A stretch of 61,967 nucleotides of DNA, taken from NCBI GenBank assembly GCA_913048245.1, contig CAJWWR010000004.1:1-61967 (forward strand). The letters run 5' to 3'. Source of the DNA: an uncultured Prochlorococcus sp. (lineage in GTDB: Bacteria > Cyanobacteriota > Cyanobacteriia > PCC-6307 > Cyanobiaceae). The position numbers were made by a program, and so were the translations under genes. This document shows positions 1 to 8,990 of this stretch, one piece after another. How positions within the stretch are numbered: the stretch's first letter is position 1; each line of letters opens with the position of its first letter. The notes below the pieces were generated by a model. It did not search any database. It was not told the origin of the DNA and saw nothing but the letters and a program-made list of their open reading frames with translations.

Positions 1-2838
1 CACAACCTAAAAAACGTTGATTTATCTATTCCAAGAAATCAATTGGTTGTTTTTACTGGTGTTAGTGGAAGTGGTAAAAGTTCTTTAGCTTTTGATACTA
101 TTTTTGCTGAAGGACAAAGACGATATGTTGAAAGTCTTTCCGCTTATGCAAGACAATTTTTAGGACAAGTTGACAAGCCTGATGTAGATAATATAGAGGG
201 TTTATCACCTGCCATATCAATTGATCAAAAGTCAACCAGCCATAATCCTCGATCAACAGTTGGCACAGTAACTGAAATACAAGATTATTTAAGACTTCTT
301 TTCGGGCGTGCCGGAGAACCGCATTGTCATCATTGCAATAGAAAAATTAGTCCTCAAACTATTGATGAAATGGTTGATCAGATATTGTTATTACCAGAGG
401 GAACTAGGTATCAAATTCTTGCTCCTGTAGTTAGGGGAAAGAAAGGTACACATACAAAATTAATTAATAGTCTCGCTTCGGAAGGTTTTGCTAGAGTAAG
501 AATCAATGGTGAAGTCAGAGAGTTAGCTGACAGTATTGAATTAGATAAAAATCATACTCATAGCATAGAAGTTGTAGTTGATAGATTGATAGCTAGGGAA
601 GGAATTCAAGAAAGGTTGAATGATTCTCTAAGAACTGCACTCAAAAGAGGTGATGGTTTATCAATAATCGAAGTTGTACCAAAAAAAGGCGAAAGTTTAC
701 CGGAGAATATCAGTAGAGAAAAGCTGTACTCGGAAAACTTTGCTTGCCCTGAGCATGGTTCAATTATTGAGGAACTTTCACCGCGATTATTTTCTTTTAA
801 TAGTCCTTATGGAGCATGTCCTGATTGTCATGGGATAGGCTTTTTAAAGAAATTTACTTTTGAAAGAGTTGTTCCTGATACATCTTTGCCTGTTTATGCC
901 GCTGTTGCTCCATGGAGCGAAAAAGATAATACATACTATTTTTCTCTTTTGTTTTCTGTTGGTAAGGCTTATGGCTTTGAATTGAAAACACCTTGGAACA
1001 AATTAACTGAATTACAGCAAAAAGTTTTATTGACAGGCTCTGAAAAACCAATTCTTATTCAATCAGATAGTAGATTTAATAATTCGCCAGGATTTGAGAG
1101 ACCTTTTGAAGGTATTTTGAATATTCTTGAACGTCAATATAAAGAGGCTAATGGAGAATCTGTAAGGCAGAAGTTAGAAAAATTTCTTGAATTGGTTCCT
1201 TGTAAAACTTGTAACGGAAAAAGGCTACGTCCTGAAGCTTTAGCAGTAAAAGTTGGTCCATATTCTATTACTGACTTAACTTCTATAAGTGTTTACGAAA
1301 CTCTTTCGCATGTTGAGAAGATAATGGGCTTAGATAATAAAATTGAAAATAATATCATACTTTCACAGAGACAAAAGCAAATTGGTGAATTAGTTTTAAA
1401 AGAAATTAGACTTAGACTGAAATTCTTAATAGATGTTGGCTTAGATTACCTTACCCTAGATAGACCAGCAATGACTTTATCTGGTGGTGAAGCTCAAAGA
1501 ATAAGGCTTGCAACTCAAATTGGTGCAGGTTTAACAGGTGTTCTTTATGTCCTTGACGAGCCAAGTATTGGTTTACATCAAAGAGATAATGATAGGTTAC
1601 TTAAAACATTAAAGAAATTAAGAGATCTAGGAAATACATTAGTTGTTGTAGAACACGATGAAGACACTATGAAAGCAGCTGATTATATTGTGGATATAGG
1701 TCCTGGAGCAGGTGTTTATGGTGGTGAGATTATTGCAAAAGGCTCGTTTGAGGATGTTTTAAAATCGGAAAAATCATTAACAGGAGCTTATTTGAGTGGA
1801 AAGAAAGTAATACCTACTCCTTCTAAAAGAAGATCTGCGGTAAAGAAAAGTTTAATTTTAAATAATTGTAGTAAAAATAATCTGAAAAATATTTCAGTGG
1901 ACTTTCCTCTTGGCAGACTTGTTGCAATAACAGGTGTTAGCGGAAGCGGTAAGAGTACGCTTGTTAATGAACTTTTACATCCGGCGCTATCCCACTCTCT
2001 TGGGTTAAAAGTCCCTTTCCCTAAAGGTGTCAAAGAATTAAAAGGAATTAAAGCTATTGATAAAGTAATCGTTATTGATCAATCTCCTATTGGCCGTACT
2101 CCACGATCTAATCCCGCTACATACACTGGTGCTTTTGATCCAATTAGACAAGTTTTTGCCGCTACTGTTGAAGCAAAGGCGAGGGGTTATCAAGCGGGAC
2201 AATTTAGCTTTAATGTCAAAGGAGGTAGATGCGAGGCTTGTAGAGGTCAAGGAGTCAATATTATTGAAATGAATTTTTTACCAGATGTTTATGTTCAATG
2301 TGATGTTTGTAAAGGAGCAAGATTTAATAGAGAGACATTACAAGCCAAATATAAAGGACATACAATTTCTGATGTGTTAGAGATGACTGTTGAACAAGCT
2401 GCTGATGTTTTTTCTGCAATTCCTCAAGCAGCTGAAAGATTATCTACGCTAGTGGATGTAGGCTTGGGTTATGTAAAGTTAGGGCAGCCTGCTCCAACTT
2501 TATCCGGAGGTGAGGCCCAAAGAGTTAAATTAGCTACAGAGCTTTCTAAGCGAGCTACTGGTAAAACTCTTTATTTGATTGATGAGCCTACTACTGGATT
2601 AAGCTTTTTTGATGTTCATAAACTTATGGACGTTATACAAAGGTTGGTTGATAAAGGTAATTCGGTTATTGTTATTGAGCACAATTTAGATGTTATTAGA
2701 TGTTCTGATTGGATTATTGATTTAGGTCCGGATGGTGGCGATAAAGGTGGTGAGATAATTGTCGAAGGAACTCCCGAAGATGTAGCTAAGCATCCTTTCA
2801 GTCACACGGCTAGATATCTTAAAGAAGTTTTATCTTAG
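1..2838 (+). CDS. uvrA: UvrABC excinuclease subunit A (5' end outside window)
   Basis: ATPase subunit that finds DNA damage and loads UvrB in nucleotide excision repair. The frame is open from base 1, so the gene begins upstream; 945 residues lie in the window and only a few dozen N-terminal residues should be missing. Both ABC modules are present: a Walker A (GVSGSGKSS) near the start and a second (GVSGSGKST) in the middle, each followed by an LSGGEAQR signature. Cys-pair zinc motifs CHHC, CPDC, CKTC, CEAC and CDVC are visible. The TTG at position 43 is internal to the conserved N-terminus and is not the real start. No inactivating change seen. Confidence 0.97.
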   Translation, partial: HNLKNVDLSIPRNQLVVFTGVSGSGKSSLAFDTIFAEGQRRYVESLSAYARQFLGQVDKPDVDNIEGLSPAISIDQKSTSHNPRSTVGTVTEIQDYLRLLFGRAGEPHCHHCNRKISPQTIDEMVDQILLLPEGTRYQILAPVVRGKKGTHTKLINSLASEGFARVRINGEVRELADSIELDKNHTHSIEVVVDRLIAREGIQERLNDSLRTALKRGDGLSIIEVVPKKGESLPENISREKLYSENFACPEHGSIIEELSPRLFSFNSPYGACPDCHGIGFLKKFTFERVVPDTSLPVYAAVAPWSEKDNTYYFSLLFSVGKAYGFELKTPWNKLTELQQKVLLTGSEKPILIQSDSRFNNSPGFERPFEGILNILERQYKEANGESVRQKLEKFLELVPCKTCNGKRLRPEALAVKVGPYSITDLTSISVYETLSHVEKIMGLDNKIENNIILSQRQKQIGELVLKEIRLRLKFLIDVGLDYLTLDRPAMTLSGGEAQRIRLATQIGAGLTGVLYVLDEPSIGLHQRDNDRLLKTLKKLRDLGNTLVVVEHDEDTMKAADYIVDIGPGAGVYGGEIIAKGSFEDVLKSEKSLTGAYLSGKKVIPTPSKRRSAVKKSLILNNCSKNNLKNISVDFPLGRLVAITGVSGSGKSTLVNELLHPALSHSLGLKVPFPKGVKELKGIKAIDKVIVIDQSPIGRTPRSNPATYTGAFDPIRQVFAATVEAKARGYQAGQFSFNVKGGRCEACRGQGVNIIEMNFLPDVYVQCDVCKGARFNRETLQAKYKGHTISDVLEMTVEQAADVFSAIPQAAERLSTLVDVGLGYVKLGQPAPTLSGGEAQRVKLATELSKRATGKTLYLIDEPTTGLSFFDVHKLMDVIQRLVDKGNSVIVIEHNLDVIRCSDWIIDLGPDGGDKGGEIIVEGTPEDVAKHPFSHTARYLKEVLS

Positions 2839-3026
2839 AATATGTTGTAATTCTTAGTATTTTTGTTTTTCTGCTCTATAAATTTCACCTAAAATTTTCT
2901 TGAAATCCCTTATCAGCAATAAGATTTTTTATATATTTAAATTTTTGGCTGCATAATCATAAGCCTTTCTTAAGATTTCATGCCAAAAGTTCGATTACAA
3001 ATAAACCTAATGCAATGAAACTGTAA

Positions 3027-4475
3027 ATGGGTTTTAAAATTTTACATTTACATCTTCATGGTCTGATTCGCTCTAGTAAACTCGAGCTTGGAAGAGATCC
3101 TGATACGGGAGGACAAACTCAATATGTTCTTGAGTTGGTGAAAAGCTTAGCAAATATCTCTCAAGTAGAAAGAGTTGATTTAGCTACTAGGTTAATTGAG
3201 GATAAGAAAGTTGATGATATTTATTCTGTACCAAATGAATTTATTGAATTAGGAGCTAGAATTCGTCGGTTTAAATTTGGTCCTGAAAAATATTTAAGAA
3301 AAGAATTGTTGTGGCCCTACTTGGATGAATTAATTGATAAACTAAGCGATTTTTATGGTAGATCAAATAATAAACCTGATTGGATTCATGCGCATTACGC
3401 AGATGCAGGCTATGTTGGTGTTCGCCTCAGTAAAATTCTTAACGTTCCTTTGGTATTTACCGGTCACTCTTTAGGGAGAGAAAAAAAGAGAAAATTACTT
3501 GAATCAGGATTAAATCTTCAGCAAATTGAAAAAACATATTTTATTAGTAAAAGAATTTCAGCAGAGGAAGAAGCTCTGGAAACTGCGGCTATGGTTGTTA
3601 CCAGCACTAAACAAGAAATAGAGCATCAATACTCTGATTATCATCACTTTAATGTTTCAAAGGCAAAAGTGATCCCTCCTGGAGTTGATCATAAGAAATT
3701 TCACCATGTACACTCCACGACAGAGACAAGTGATATTGATAACATGCTCCAACCTTTTTTATCTAATATTTCTAAACCTCCTATTTTAGCAATTTCACGG
3801 GCAGTAAGGAGAAAAAATATACCTTTTCTTGTTGAAGCTTATGGAAAATCTGAAAAATTAAAACAAACTACTAATCTTATTCTGATACTTGGATGTAGAG
3901 AAAATCTGTCTAGATTAGATTCCCAGCAAAGAGATGTTTTTCAACAAATTTTTGAACTTGTAGATAAATATAATTTATATGGTAAAGTTGCATATCCTAA
4001 AAAACATCAAGCTTCTCAGATTCCTTCAATTTATAGATGGGCTGCTAGCAGAGGGGGGGTTTTTGTAAATCCAGCATTAACAGAGCCATTTGGTTTAACT
4101 TTGTTAGAAGCTGCCGCTTGTGGGTTACCTATGATTGCAACTGATGATGGAGGACCTAGAGAAATAAAAAATAAATGTGAAAACGGTAATTTAGTTGATG
4201 TGACTAATTTGAATAGTTTTAAGGCTGCTCTTGAAAATGCTTTTTTGAGCAAGAATCAATGGAAATTATGGAGTCGTAATGGTATAGAAGCTGTAACTAG
4301 AAACTTTACCTGGGGCAATCATGTAAGGCAGTATTTGATGCACTTCGTACAGAATTGCCAAGAAGTTCAACATTTATCTTCATCAAGTCTTAAACTTAAT
4401 TGCTTGAAAGGTAATTCTTCACTAATAAAGCCACATTCATCAAAAACTGCTGGATCAGAGTGGATTATCAATTGA
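3027..4475 (+). CDS. sps: Sucrose-phosphate synthase-type glycosyltransferase (GT4)
   Basis: Probably transfers glucose from a nucleotide sugar to fructose-6-phosphate, giving sucrose-6-phosphate, a compatible-solute route in marine cyanobacteria. The N-terminus has the sucrose synthase/SPS-like stretch DPDTGGQTQYVLEL, followed by HAHYADAG. The GT-B C-terminal lobe carries the E-x7-E motif (E353 to E361, EPFGLTLLE). The 482 residues contain only the glycosyltransferase; there is no C-terminal HAD phosphatase domain like that of the longer two-domain cyanobacterial enzymes, so the phosphatase would be a separate protein. The last 36 or so residues are encoded opposite a convergent small gene. 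Substrate specificity is inferred from family resemblance. Confidence 0.82.
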   Translation: MGFKILHLHLHGLIRSSKLELGRDPDTGGQTQYVLELVKSLANISQVERVDLATRLIEDKKVDDIYSVPNEFIELGARIRRFKFGPEKYLRKELLWPYLDELIDKLSDFYGRSNNKPDWIHAHYADAGYVGVRLSKILNVPLVFTGHSLGREKKRKLLESGLNLQQIEKTYFISKRISAEEEALETAAMVVTSTKQEIEHQYSDYHHFNVSKAKVIPPGVDHKKFHHVHSTTETSDIDNMLQPFLSNISKPPILAISRAVRRKNIPFLVEAYGKSEKLKQTTNLILILGCRENLSRLDSQQRDVFQQIFELVDKYNLYGKVAYPKKHQASQIPSIYRWAASRGGVFVNPALTEPFGLTLLEAAACGLPMIATDDGGPREIKNKCENGNLVDVTNLNSFKAALENAFLSKNQWKLWSRNGIEAVTRNFTWGNHVRQYLMHFVQNCQEVQHLSSSSLKLNCLKGNSSLIKPHSSKTAGSEWIIN

Positions 4476-4618
4476 CCTTGATTAGAATTTTTTAATTCGA
4501 AACCTTTCTTTGAAAGTCTTTTCATTAAGTTTGCAGTTTCCTCGAATCTATATGCCATTGCTTCAAGACTTGAACAATCACTTGTTAATCCTTTATCTTC
4601 CCAAGTAAAGAAAGCCAT
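4367..4618 (-). CDS. Small conserved picocyanobacterial protein, function unknown
   Basis: An 83-residue protein starting MAFFTWED. I took this ATG rather than an upstream start because the residues before it look like non-conserved read-through, and because the pattern MAFFTWE...SLEAMAYRFEE...HSDPAVFD..GF.SEE matches a small protein I recognise from marine Synechococcus and Prochlorococcus. It is hydrophilic, with no signal peptide or membrane segment. Its 3' end overlaps the 3' end of the convergent sucrose-phosphate synthase gene by 109 bp. Its start lies 2 bp beyond the mraY stop, so it lies downstream of mraY on the same strand and could be co-transcribed. No function can be assigned. 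Confidence 0.72.
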   Translation of the reverse strand: MAFFTWEDKGLTSDCSSLEAMAYRFEETANLMKRLSKKGFELKNSNQGQLIIHSDPAVFDECGFISEELPFKQLSLRLDEDKC

Positions 4619-4620
4619 TT

Positions 4621-5691
4621 TTAAAAATGCATTTTTAAAACTATAACTAAAATTACTAACATTGTGTTTACTATCCAAAAAATATCAACAATTTTTTTTT
4701 CTTTGATTCCTTTTAATTCATAATGATGATGTAAAGGAGACATAAGAAAAAGTCTCTTACCTTGAAGGAAAAACCTTTTTGTAATTTTGAAATAGCTTAC
4801 CTGACAAATTACTGATAATGTTTCGATTATAAAAATGCCACACATTACTAAAGTTGTATAAAAACTATTAGTTAAGACAGAAATCAATCCAATAATTGCT
4901 CCTAGACTTAAAGAGCCCGTATCGCCTAAAAATATTTTTGCAGGAAACTTATTATATTTTAGAAACCCTAAACATAGACCACACATTGAAAAACTAATCA
5001 TGATATAAACCATTAAATTTTCATCATTTCGCAGTAGCAATTCTGTTCCAAGTCCACAAAATGTTAATGCGCTACAACCCGCTGCAAGTCCATCAAGTCC
5101 ATCCGTTAAATTTACAGCATTGCTTAGGCCTACAATTAGTAAAAATATTATTGTTAATAGTATTGATTGTTCAAAGAAGGTATCATTGAGAGTCTTTAGA
5201 TTGAAGTTTAAAATATCATTGTTTTTTAAACTAAATATAAATAATGTTGCAATTAATGATTGAGGAATGAACTTTTGTAGTGCGCTTAAACCTTGATTGC
5301 TTTTTTTTTGGAAACTTAAAAGATCATCAATTAATCCAATTAAAAAGTAACCTAAAACGGAAAAAAATAAAATTAATTTTAATAGTAATGAAGGAAAATC
5401 AATCAATAATACTATCAGTAAAAACAGAGGGATAATTAGGGTCCCTCCCATAGTTGGAGTAGTTTTTTTTTCTGAGTGTTTCGGAAGAATTTCTTTTTGA
5501 ATATTCTGAAATAGGTTTAGTTTGGTAATTAAATAGATACCAAATTTAGTTGAATAAATTGAGGCTAATAAAGATAGACAAAATATTATAAAAATAGAAT
5601 AATTGCTTATATATAACGATCCAATTAATATTGTAGTTGAGATAAAAAATACTAAAAGTTTAAAGCTTTGGTTTCTAATCTTCCCAATCAT
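4621..5691 (-). CDS. mraY: Phospho-N-acetylmuramoyl-pentapeptide transferase
   Basis: Integral membrane enzyme that moves phospho-MurNAc-pentapeptide from UDP to undecaprenyl phosphate, forming lipid I in peptidoglycan synthesis. 356 residues, about ten hydrophobic helices. Family motifs: TPTMGG on the first cytoplasmic loop, NLTDGLDGLA with the Mg-binding aspartates, FLGDTGSL, and the late histidine cluster SPLHHHYELKG. The start overlaps the end of the upstream DUF3134-like gene by 17 bp, which suggests translational coupling. No other mur genes are nearby. Confidence 0.96.
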   Translation of the reverse strand: MIGKIRNQSFKLLVFFISTTILIGSLYISNYSIFIIFCLSLLASIYSTKFGIYLITKLNLFQNIQKEILPKHSEKKTTPTMGGTLIIPLFLLIVLLIDFPSLLLKLILFFSVLGYFLIGLIDDLLSFQKKSNQGLSALQKFIPQSLIATLFIFSLKNNDILNFNLKTLNDTFFEQSILLTIIFLLIVGLSNAVNLTDGLDGLAAGCSALTFCGLGTELLLRNDENLMVYIMISFSMCGLCLGFLKYNKFPAKIFLGDTGSLSLGAIIGLISVLTNSFYTTLVMCGIFIIETLSVICQVSYFKITKRFFLQGKRLFLMSPLHHHYELKGIKEKKIVDIFWIVNTMLVILVIVLKMHF

Positions 5692-5953
5692 CTTCTATGG
5701 TATCTTCGTCTACTTTATAGTCTTCTTTTTCACCCATGAGTGCTGATAATTCTTCTTCTTCAATTGTACTGATCTCTTGGGATTCATTTGCTTCTTCAGT
5801 AACTAGTCTTCCAGTATTTTCAAGCCAAGAAAGTAAATCTGGTTCTTCTCGTAATGGCAACACAGGAGCAGCATCGTCTCTGTTGTAACATGTTAAAGCA
5901 GGATTAATTTCAGAAATTTCTTCAAGTCTTCCTTTTAATTTATCTGATGTCAT
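5675..5953 (-). CDS. DUF3134-like small acidic protein
   Basis: 92 residues starting MTSDKLKG. The ATG at 5953 is preferred over a further-upstream start that would add a short hydrophobic, non-conserved leader. The pattern NPALTCYNRDDAAPVLPLR followed by DLLSWLENTGRL resembles the cyanobacterial DUF3134 family. The C-terminal half is very acidic and ends in EDDWED. No membrane segment. It sits directly upstream of mraY with a 17-bp overlap. Function unknown; the family assignment is from recognition of the central motif. Confidence 0.8.
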   Translation of the reverse strand: MTSDKLKGRLEEISEINPALTCYNRDDAAPVLPLREEPDLLSWLENTGRLVTEEANESQEISTIEEEELSALMGEKEDYKVDEDTIEDDWED

Positions 5954-6007
5954 TAGAAAATATATCCTTATACTAAGATAATACATATCGCGTAATTTTT
6001 AAATCCT

Positions 6008-6193
6008 TTGTTTGATAAAAATAATTTAAAAATAATTTTGATAGCCCCAATAACTATACTAATATCTGTTTTCCTAAAGATATTTGCAGAAATTTATCCT
6101 AATCAATTATTAATAAATAATTATGTGGTTTTATCTTTGGTTTTTGGTCCTGCCCTTATAGTTACAATATTATTAGTTACTAAAAGAAACTGA
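6008..6193 (+). CDS. Possible small two-helix membrane protein
   Basis: A 61-residue frame with a TTG start (a second TTG lies at 6038). It contains two hydrophobic stretches, roughly residues 9-27 (IILIAPITILISVFLKIFA) and 40-57, and ends in TKRN, as a small inner-membrane protein would. It lies 52 bp upstream of argG on the same strand and is divergent from the DUF3134-like gene. I recognise no family. The absence of ATG or a clear Shine-Dalgarno sequence makes it tentative; AT-rich DNA readily produces hydrophobic frames of this size. Confidence 0.4.
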   Translation: MFDKNNLKIILIAPITILISVFLKIFAEIYPNQLLINNYVVLSLVFGPALIVTILLVTKRN

Positions 6194-6245
6194 AATCTAA
6201 ATTCATTTAATTTCAGTTTAATATTATTTTTCAGGAGAGAACCAG

Positions 6246-7466
6246 ATGCCTAAGGTAAAAAAGGTTGTTCTTGCTTATTCAGGTGGAGTGGATACAAGTA
6301 TTTGTATACCCTTCTTAAAAGAGAAGTACGGAGTTTCTGAAGTTATTACTTTTGTGGCTGATTTGGGACAGGGGGATGACCTTGAAAAAATAAGTGATAA
6401 AGCTTTGAAATCTGGAGCTTCACAATCAATAGTTGGTAAACTTGTGGAACCTTTTGTTGATAGATATGCGTTTCCAGCAATTAGAGCAAATGCCTTGTAC
6501 TCTGATAAATATCCATTATCTACAGCTTTGGCTAGACCTTTGATTGCAGAAAGTTTAGTGGCTAACGCAAGGAAGTTCGATGCAGATGCCGTAGCACATG
6601 GTTGTACTGGGAAAGGAAATGATCAAGTAAGGTTTGATTTGGCAATAAATGCTTTAGGTCCTGATTTGAGAATTATTACTCCTGCGAGAGAGTGGAATAT
6701 GAGCAGAGAAGAGGCGATTGCGTATGGAGAAAGATTTGGAATTCCCGCTCCTGTCTCTAAAAAATCTCCATATTCTATTGATGTTAATTTATTAGGAAGA
6801 AGTATTGAAGCTGGATTTTTGGAGGACCCTTTTTTGGCGCCTGAAGAAGATGTTTTTGAAATGACAAGTTCAATTGAATCTGCTCCAAATAAACCTGAAG
6901 AAATAGAAATAGAATTTAGAAATGGATTTCCTGTAGCGATAGACAATGAATATTTAAAACCTGTTGAGCTAATAAAGAAGGCTAATCATCTTGCTGGAAA
7001 ACATGGATTTGGCAGGATAGATATGATCGAAGACAGGGTGGTTGGTATCAAAAGTAGAGAAATATATGAAACCCCTGGTATTTTGCTACTTATTAAAGCT
7101 CATCAAGAATTAGAGAGTCTAACTTTAAGTCCTGATGTAATTGACTTTAAAAATTTAATTGATAAAAAATGGTCTAGATTAGTTTATCAAGGATTCTGGT
7201 TTGGACCTCTAAAAAATGCACTAGATTGTTTTATAAATGCTACCCAAGAAACTGTTACTGGAACAGTCAAGATAAAGCTTTTCAAAGGTAATGCAATCAT
7301 AGTAGGAAGGTCATCTAAAAATAATTCTTTATATCGTGAAGATCTAGCTACTTACAGTCATAATGATACGTTTAATCATCGCAGTGCTGAGGGATTTATA
7401 TATATGTGGGGTATGTCAAATAAAATATGGGCTGAAGCAAACATTGATTCAAGTAAAGAAAAATAA
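6246..7466 (+). CDS. argG: Argininosuccinate synthase
   Basis: Condenses citrulline and aspartate with ATP to argininosuccinate, the penultimate step of arginine synthesis. 406 residues, a normal length. The N-terminal PP-loop is AYSGGVDTS, followed by the [13 protein letters not shown] segment of the active site. The start is supported by an AGGAGAG ribosome binding site at about 6233-6239. The 3' end faces rpsF with a 10-bp gap. Confidence 0.97.
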   Translation: MPKVKKVVLAYSGGVDTSICIPFLKEKYGVSEVITFVADLGQGDDLEKISDKALKSGASQSIVGKLVEPFVDRYAFPAIRANALYSDKYPLSTALARPLIAESLVANARKFDADAVAHGCTGKGNDQVRFDLAINALGPDLRIITPAREWNMSREEAIAYGERFGIPAPVSKKSPYSIDVNLLGRSIEAGFLEDPFLAPEEDVFEMTSSIESAPNKPEEIEIEFRNGFPVAIDNEYLKPVELIKKANHLAGKHGFGRIDMIEDRVVGIKSREIYETPGILLLIKAHQELESLTLSPDVIDFKNLIDKKWSRLVYQGFWFGPLKNALDCFINATQETVTGTVKIKLFKGNAIIVGRSSKNNSLYREDLATYSHNDTFNHRSAEGFIYMWGMSNKIWAEANIDSSKEK

Positions 7467-7476
7467 TTGATTAAGA

Positions 7477-7926
7477 TTAATTTTCTGTAGTTACTAATTC
7501 TTCATTTTTTGGTTCATTATTCTCCTCTTTAATTTCTTTGTTGGCTTCAGTTTTTTTATCATCTGAATCTATGTTTGTTTCGCTTGATTGATTATTATTT
7601 TTTCCTGATGTTCTGGGTGTTGGAAGAGGACCATCTTGCTTTACTGTCATGAATCTAATTACGTCATCACTTAATCGCATTGCCTTTTCAAATTTGGCAA
7701 TATGTTGTCCATCACCAACATGGCTAAGTTGAACATAAATACCTTCTCTGTGTTTAGTAATCTGATAAGCCAATCTTCTTTTTCCTCTCATTTGGCTATC
7801 AAGTACTTTACCCCCTAATTCACCTAGGAGTTTATTGTATTTATCAATATGTTTATTTACTTCTTCTTCTGCAATATCCGGACGAAGGATATACATTGTT
7901 TCATAGTAAGGTTGATGAGTAGTCAT
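7477..7926 (-). CDS. rpsF: 30S ribosomal protein S6
   Basis: Small-subunit protein at the platform, pairing with S18. The N-terminal ~100 residues form the S6 fold ([17 protein letters not shown]..., [21 protein letters not shown]). 149 residues is longer than the E. coli core; the extra C-terminal ~45 residues are a charged low-complexity tail rich in N, E, K and T, which looks disordered. It stands without rpsR or rplI beside it; rplI is about 39 kb away in this window. Confidence 0.96.
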   Translation of the reverse strand: MTTHQPYYETMYILRPDIAEEEVNKHIDKYNKLLGELGGKVLDSQMRGKRRLAYQITKHREGIYVQLSHVGDGQHIAKFEKAMRLSDDVIRFMTVKQDGPLPTPRTSGKNNNQSSETNIDSDDKKTEANKEIKEENNEPKNEELVTTEN

Positions 7927-8017
7927 AATTTTCAGACGAGGTCTAAATGGCTCAAGGGTATTAATGAGCGTCCGTGTTATTAAGAATACATTATCAAGGG
8001 TGTAATTAAAAAAATTT

Positions 8018-8878
8018 CTATAAAAAATTGGTTAATGAATCTCTCATTACATCAGTAGGTATTGCTAATCCATTTGTCCAATATGATAGAGATTTAGCTC
8101 CTTGAGCTATTAACATTTCTGAACCATCAATGACTGGACAGCCTTTATTGGCTGACATTTTTAAAAGATATGTTCGTTTAGGATTGTAAATCAAATCATA
8201 TACGATAGTTTCTTTTTTCAGCAATCTCCAAAAGTTTTCTCCAAATGGTAGTGTTTTCTTCTCATTACTTTCTGGGTTCATTCCTACAGGTGTAGAGTTT
8301 ACAATTATATTGCTTGTTTCGATTACATGCTCTGTTAGAGGATTAATAGCCGAGTAGCACTTAATTGAAAACTGATTCTTAAAATCTTCTTTTATTTTAT
8401 TCAAGGAAGCTTCATTTCTTGAGATCACATTGATTTCTGATAATTCTAAATTAATTAATCCTTGGATTGCTGATCTAGCGGCTCCTCCAGAGCCTAATAT
8501 TGTAGATTTTCTCCCCTTTAAATCAAAGTTTTTGAGAGGATAAGTAAACCCGTATACATCCGTATTTGTTCCAATCCATTCTCCTTCTTTGTTTAATTTG
8601 AGTGTATTTACAGATTTTATCTGTTTTGCGATTGGTGTTATTTCCTTGCAAATATTGAATGCCTTTTCTTTAAATGGGATTGTGATATTTAATCCTCTGC
8701 AATTTACTTTTTTTAATGCATTTATTACTATTTCAAAATCTGTTGCTTCGCATGGTAAAGCCAAATAAACAAAATCTAAATTTAAGTGATTTATCACGGC
8801 GTTATGCATTATTGGCGATAAGGAGTGTTTTACTGGATTTCCAATAAGAGCTAAAAAGGCTGTTTTACTACTAATCAT
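8018..8878 (-). CDS. aroE: Shikimate dehydrogenase
   Basis: NADPH-dependent reduction of 3-dehydroshikimate to shikimate. 286 residues. Substrate-binding start [16 protein letters not shown], catalytic-lysine region [20 protein letters not shown], and the nucleotide-binding GSGGAARSA. Faces away from dnaK with 112 bp between the start codons. With DAHP synthase at 16.9 kb it is one of two common aromatic pathway enzymes in the window, but they are not in one operon. Confidence 0.95.
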   Translation of the reverse strand: MISSKTAFLALIGNPVKHSLSPIMHNAVINHLNLDFVYLALPCEATDFEIVINALKKVNCRGLNITIPFKEKAFNICKEITPIAKQIKSVNTLKLNKEGEWIGTNTDVYGFTYPLKNFDLKGRKSTILGSGGAARSAIQGLINLELSEINVISRNEASLNKIKEDFKNQFSIKCYSAINPLTEHVIETSNIIVNSTPVGMNPESNEKKTLPFGENFWRLLKKETIVYDLIYNPKRTYLLKMSANKGCPVIDGSEMLIAQGAKSLSYWTNGLAIPTDVMRDSLTNFL

Positions 8879-8990
8879 TTCTTTGAAATTTAAAAAAAAA
8901 ATTTAATTGTTCGGAAACCACACCTCATTTACGAGTAACAATTCAGACCAGGATGACCGATTATGGAGATTATTAATAAAGTAATTACTA

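Noticed and set aside
2839-3026. Possible small RNA or gene in the 188-bp uvrA-sps gap
   Set aside because: Only AT-rich sequence with a weak AGAAT/ATTCT stem; no open frame of useful length and no recognisable structure.
6623-6946. 107-codon minus-strand frame inside argG
   Set aside because: Shadow of the well-conserved argG coding sequence; no own motif or ribosome binding site.
8879-8990. Possible CIRCE or other heat-shock operator before dnaK
   Set aside because: I looked for the TTAGCACTC-N9-GAGTGCTAA repeat and found nothing close to it.
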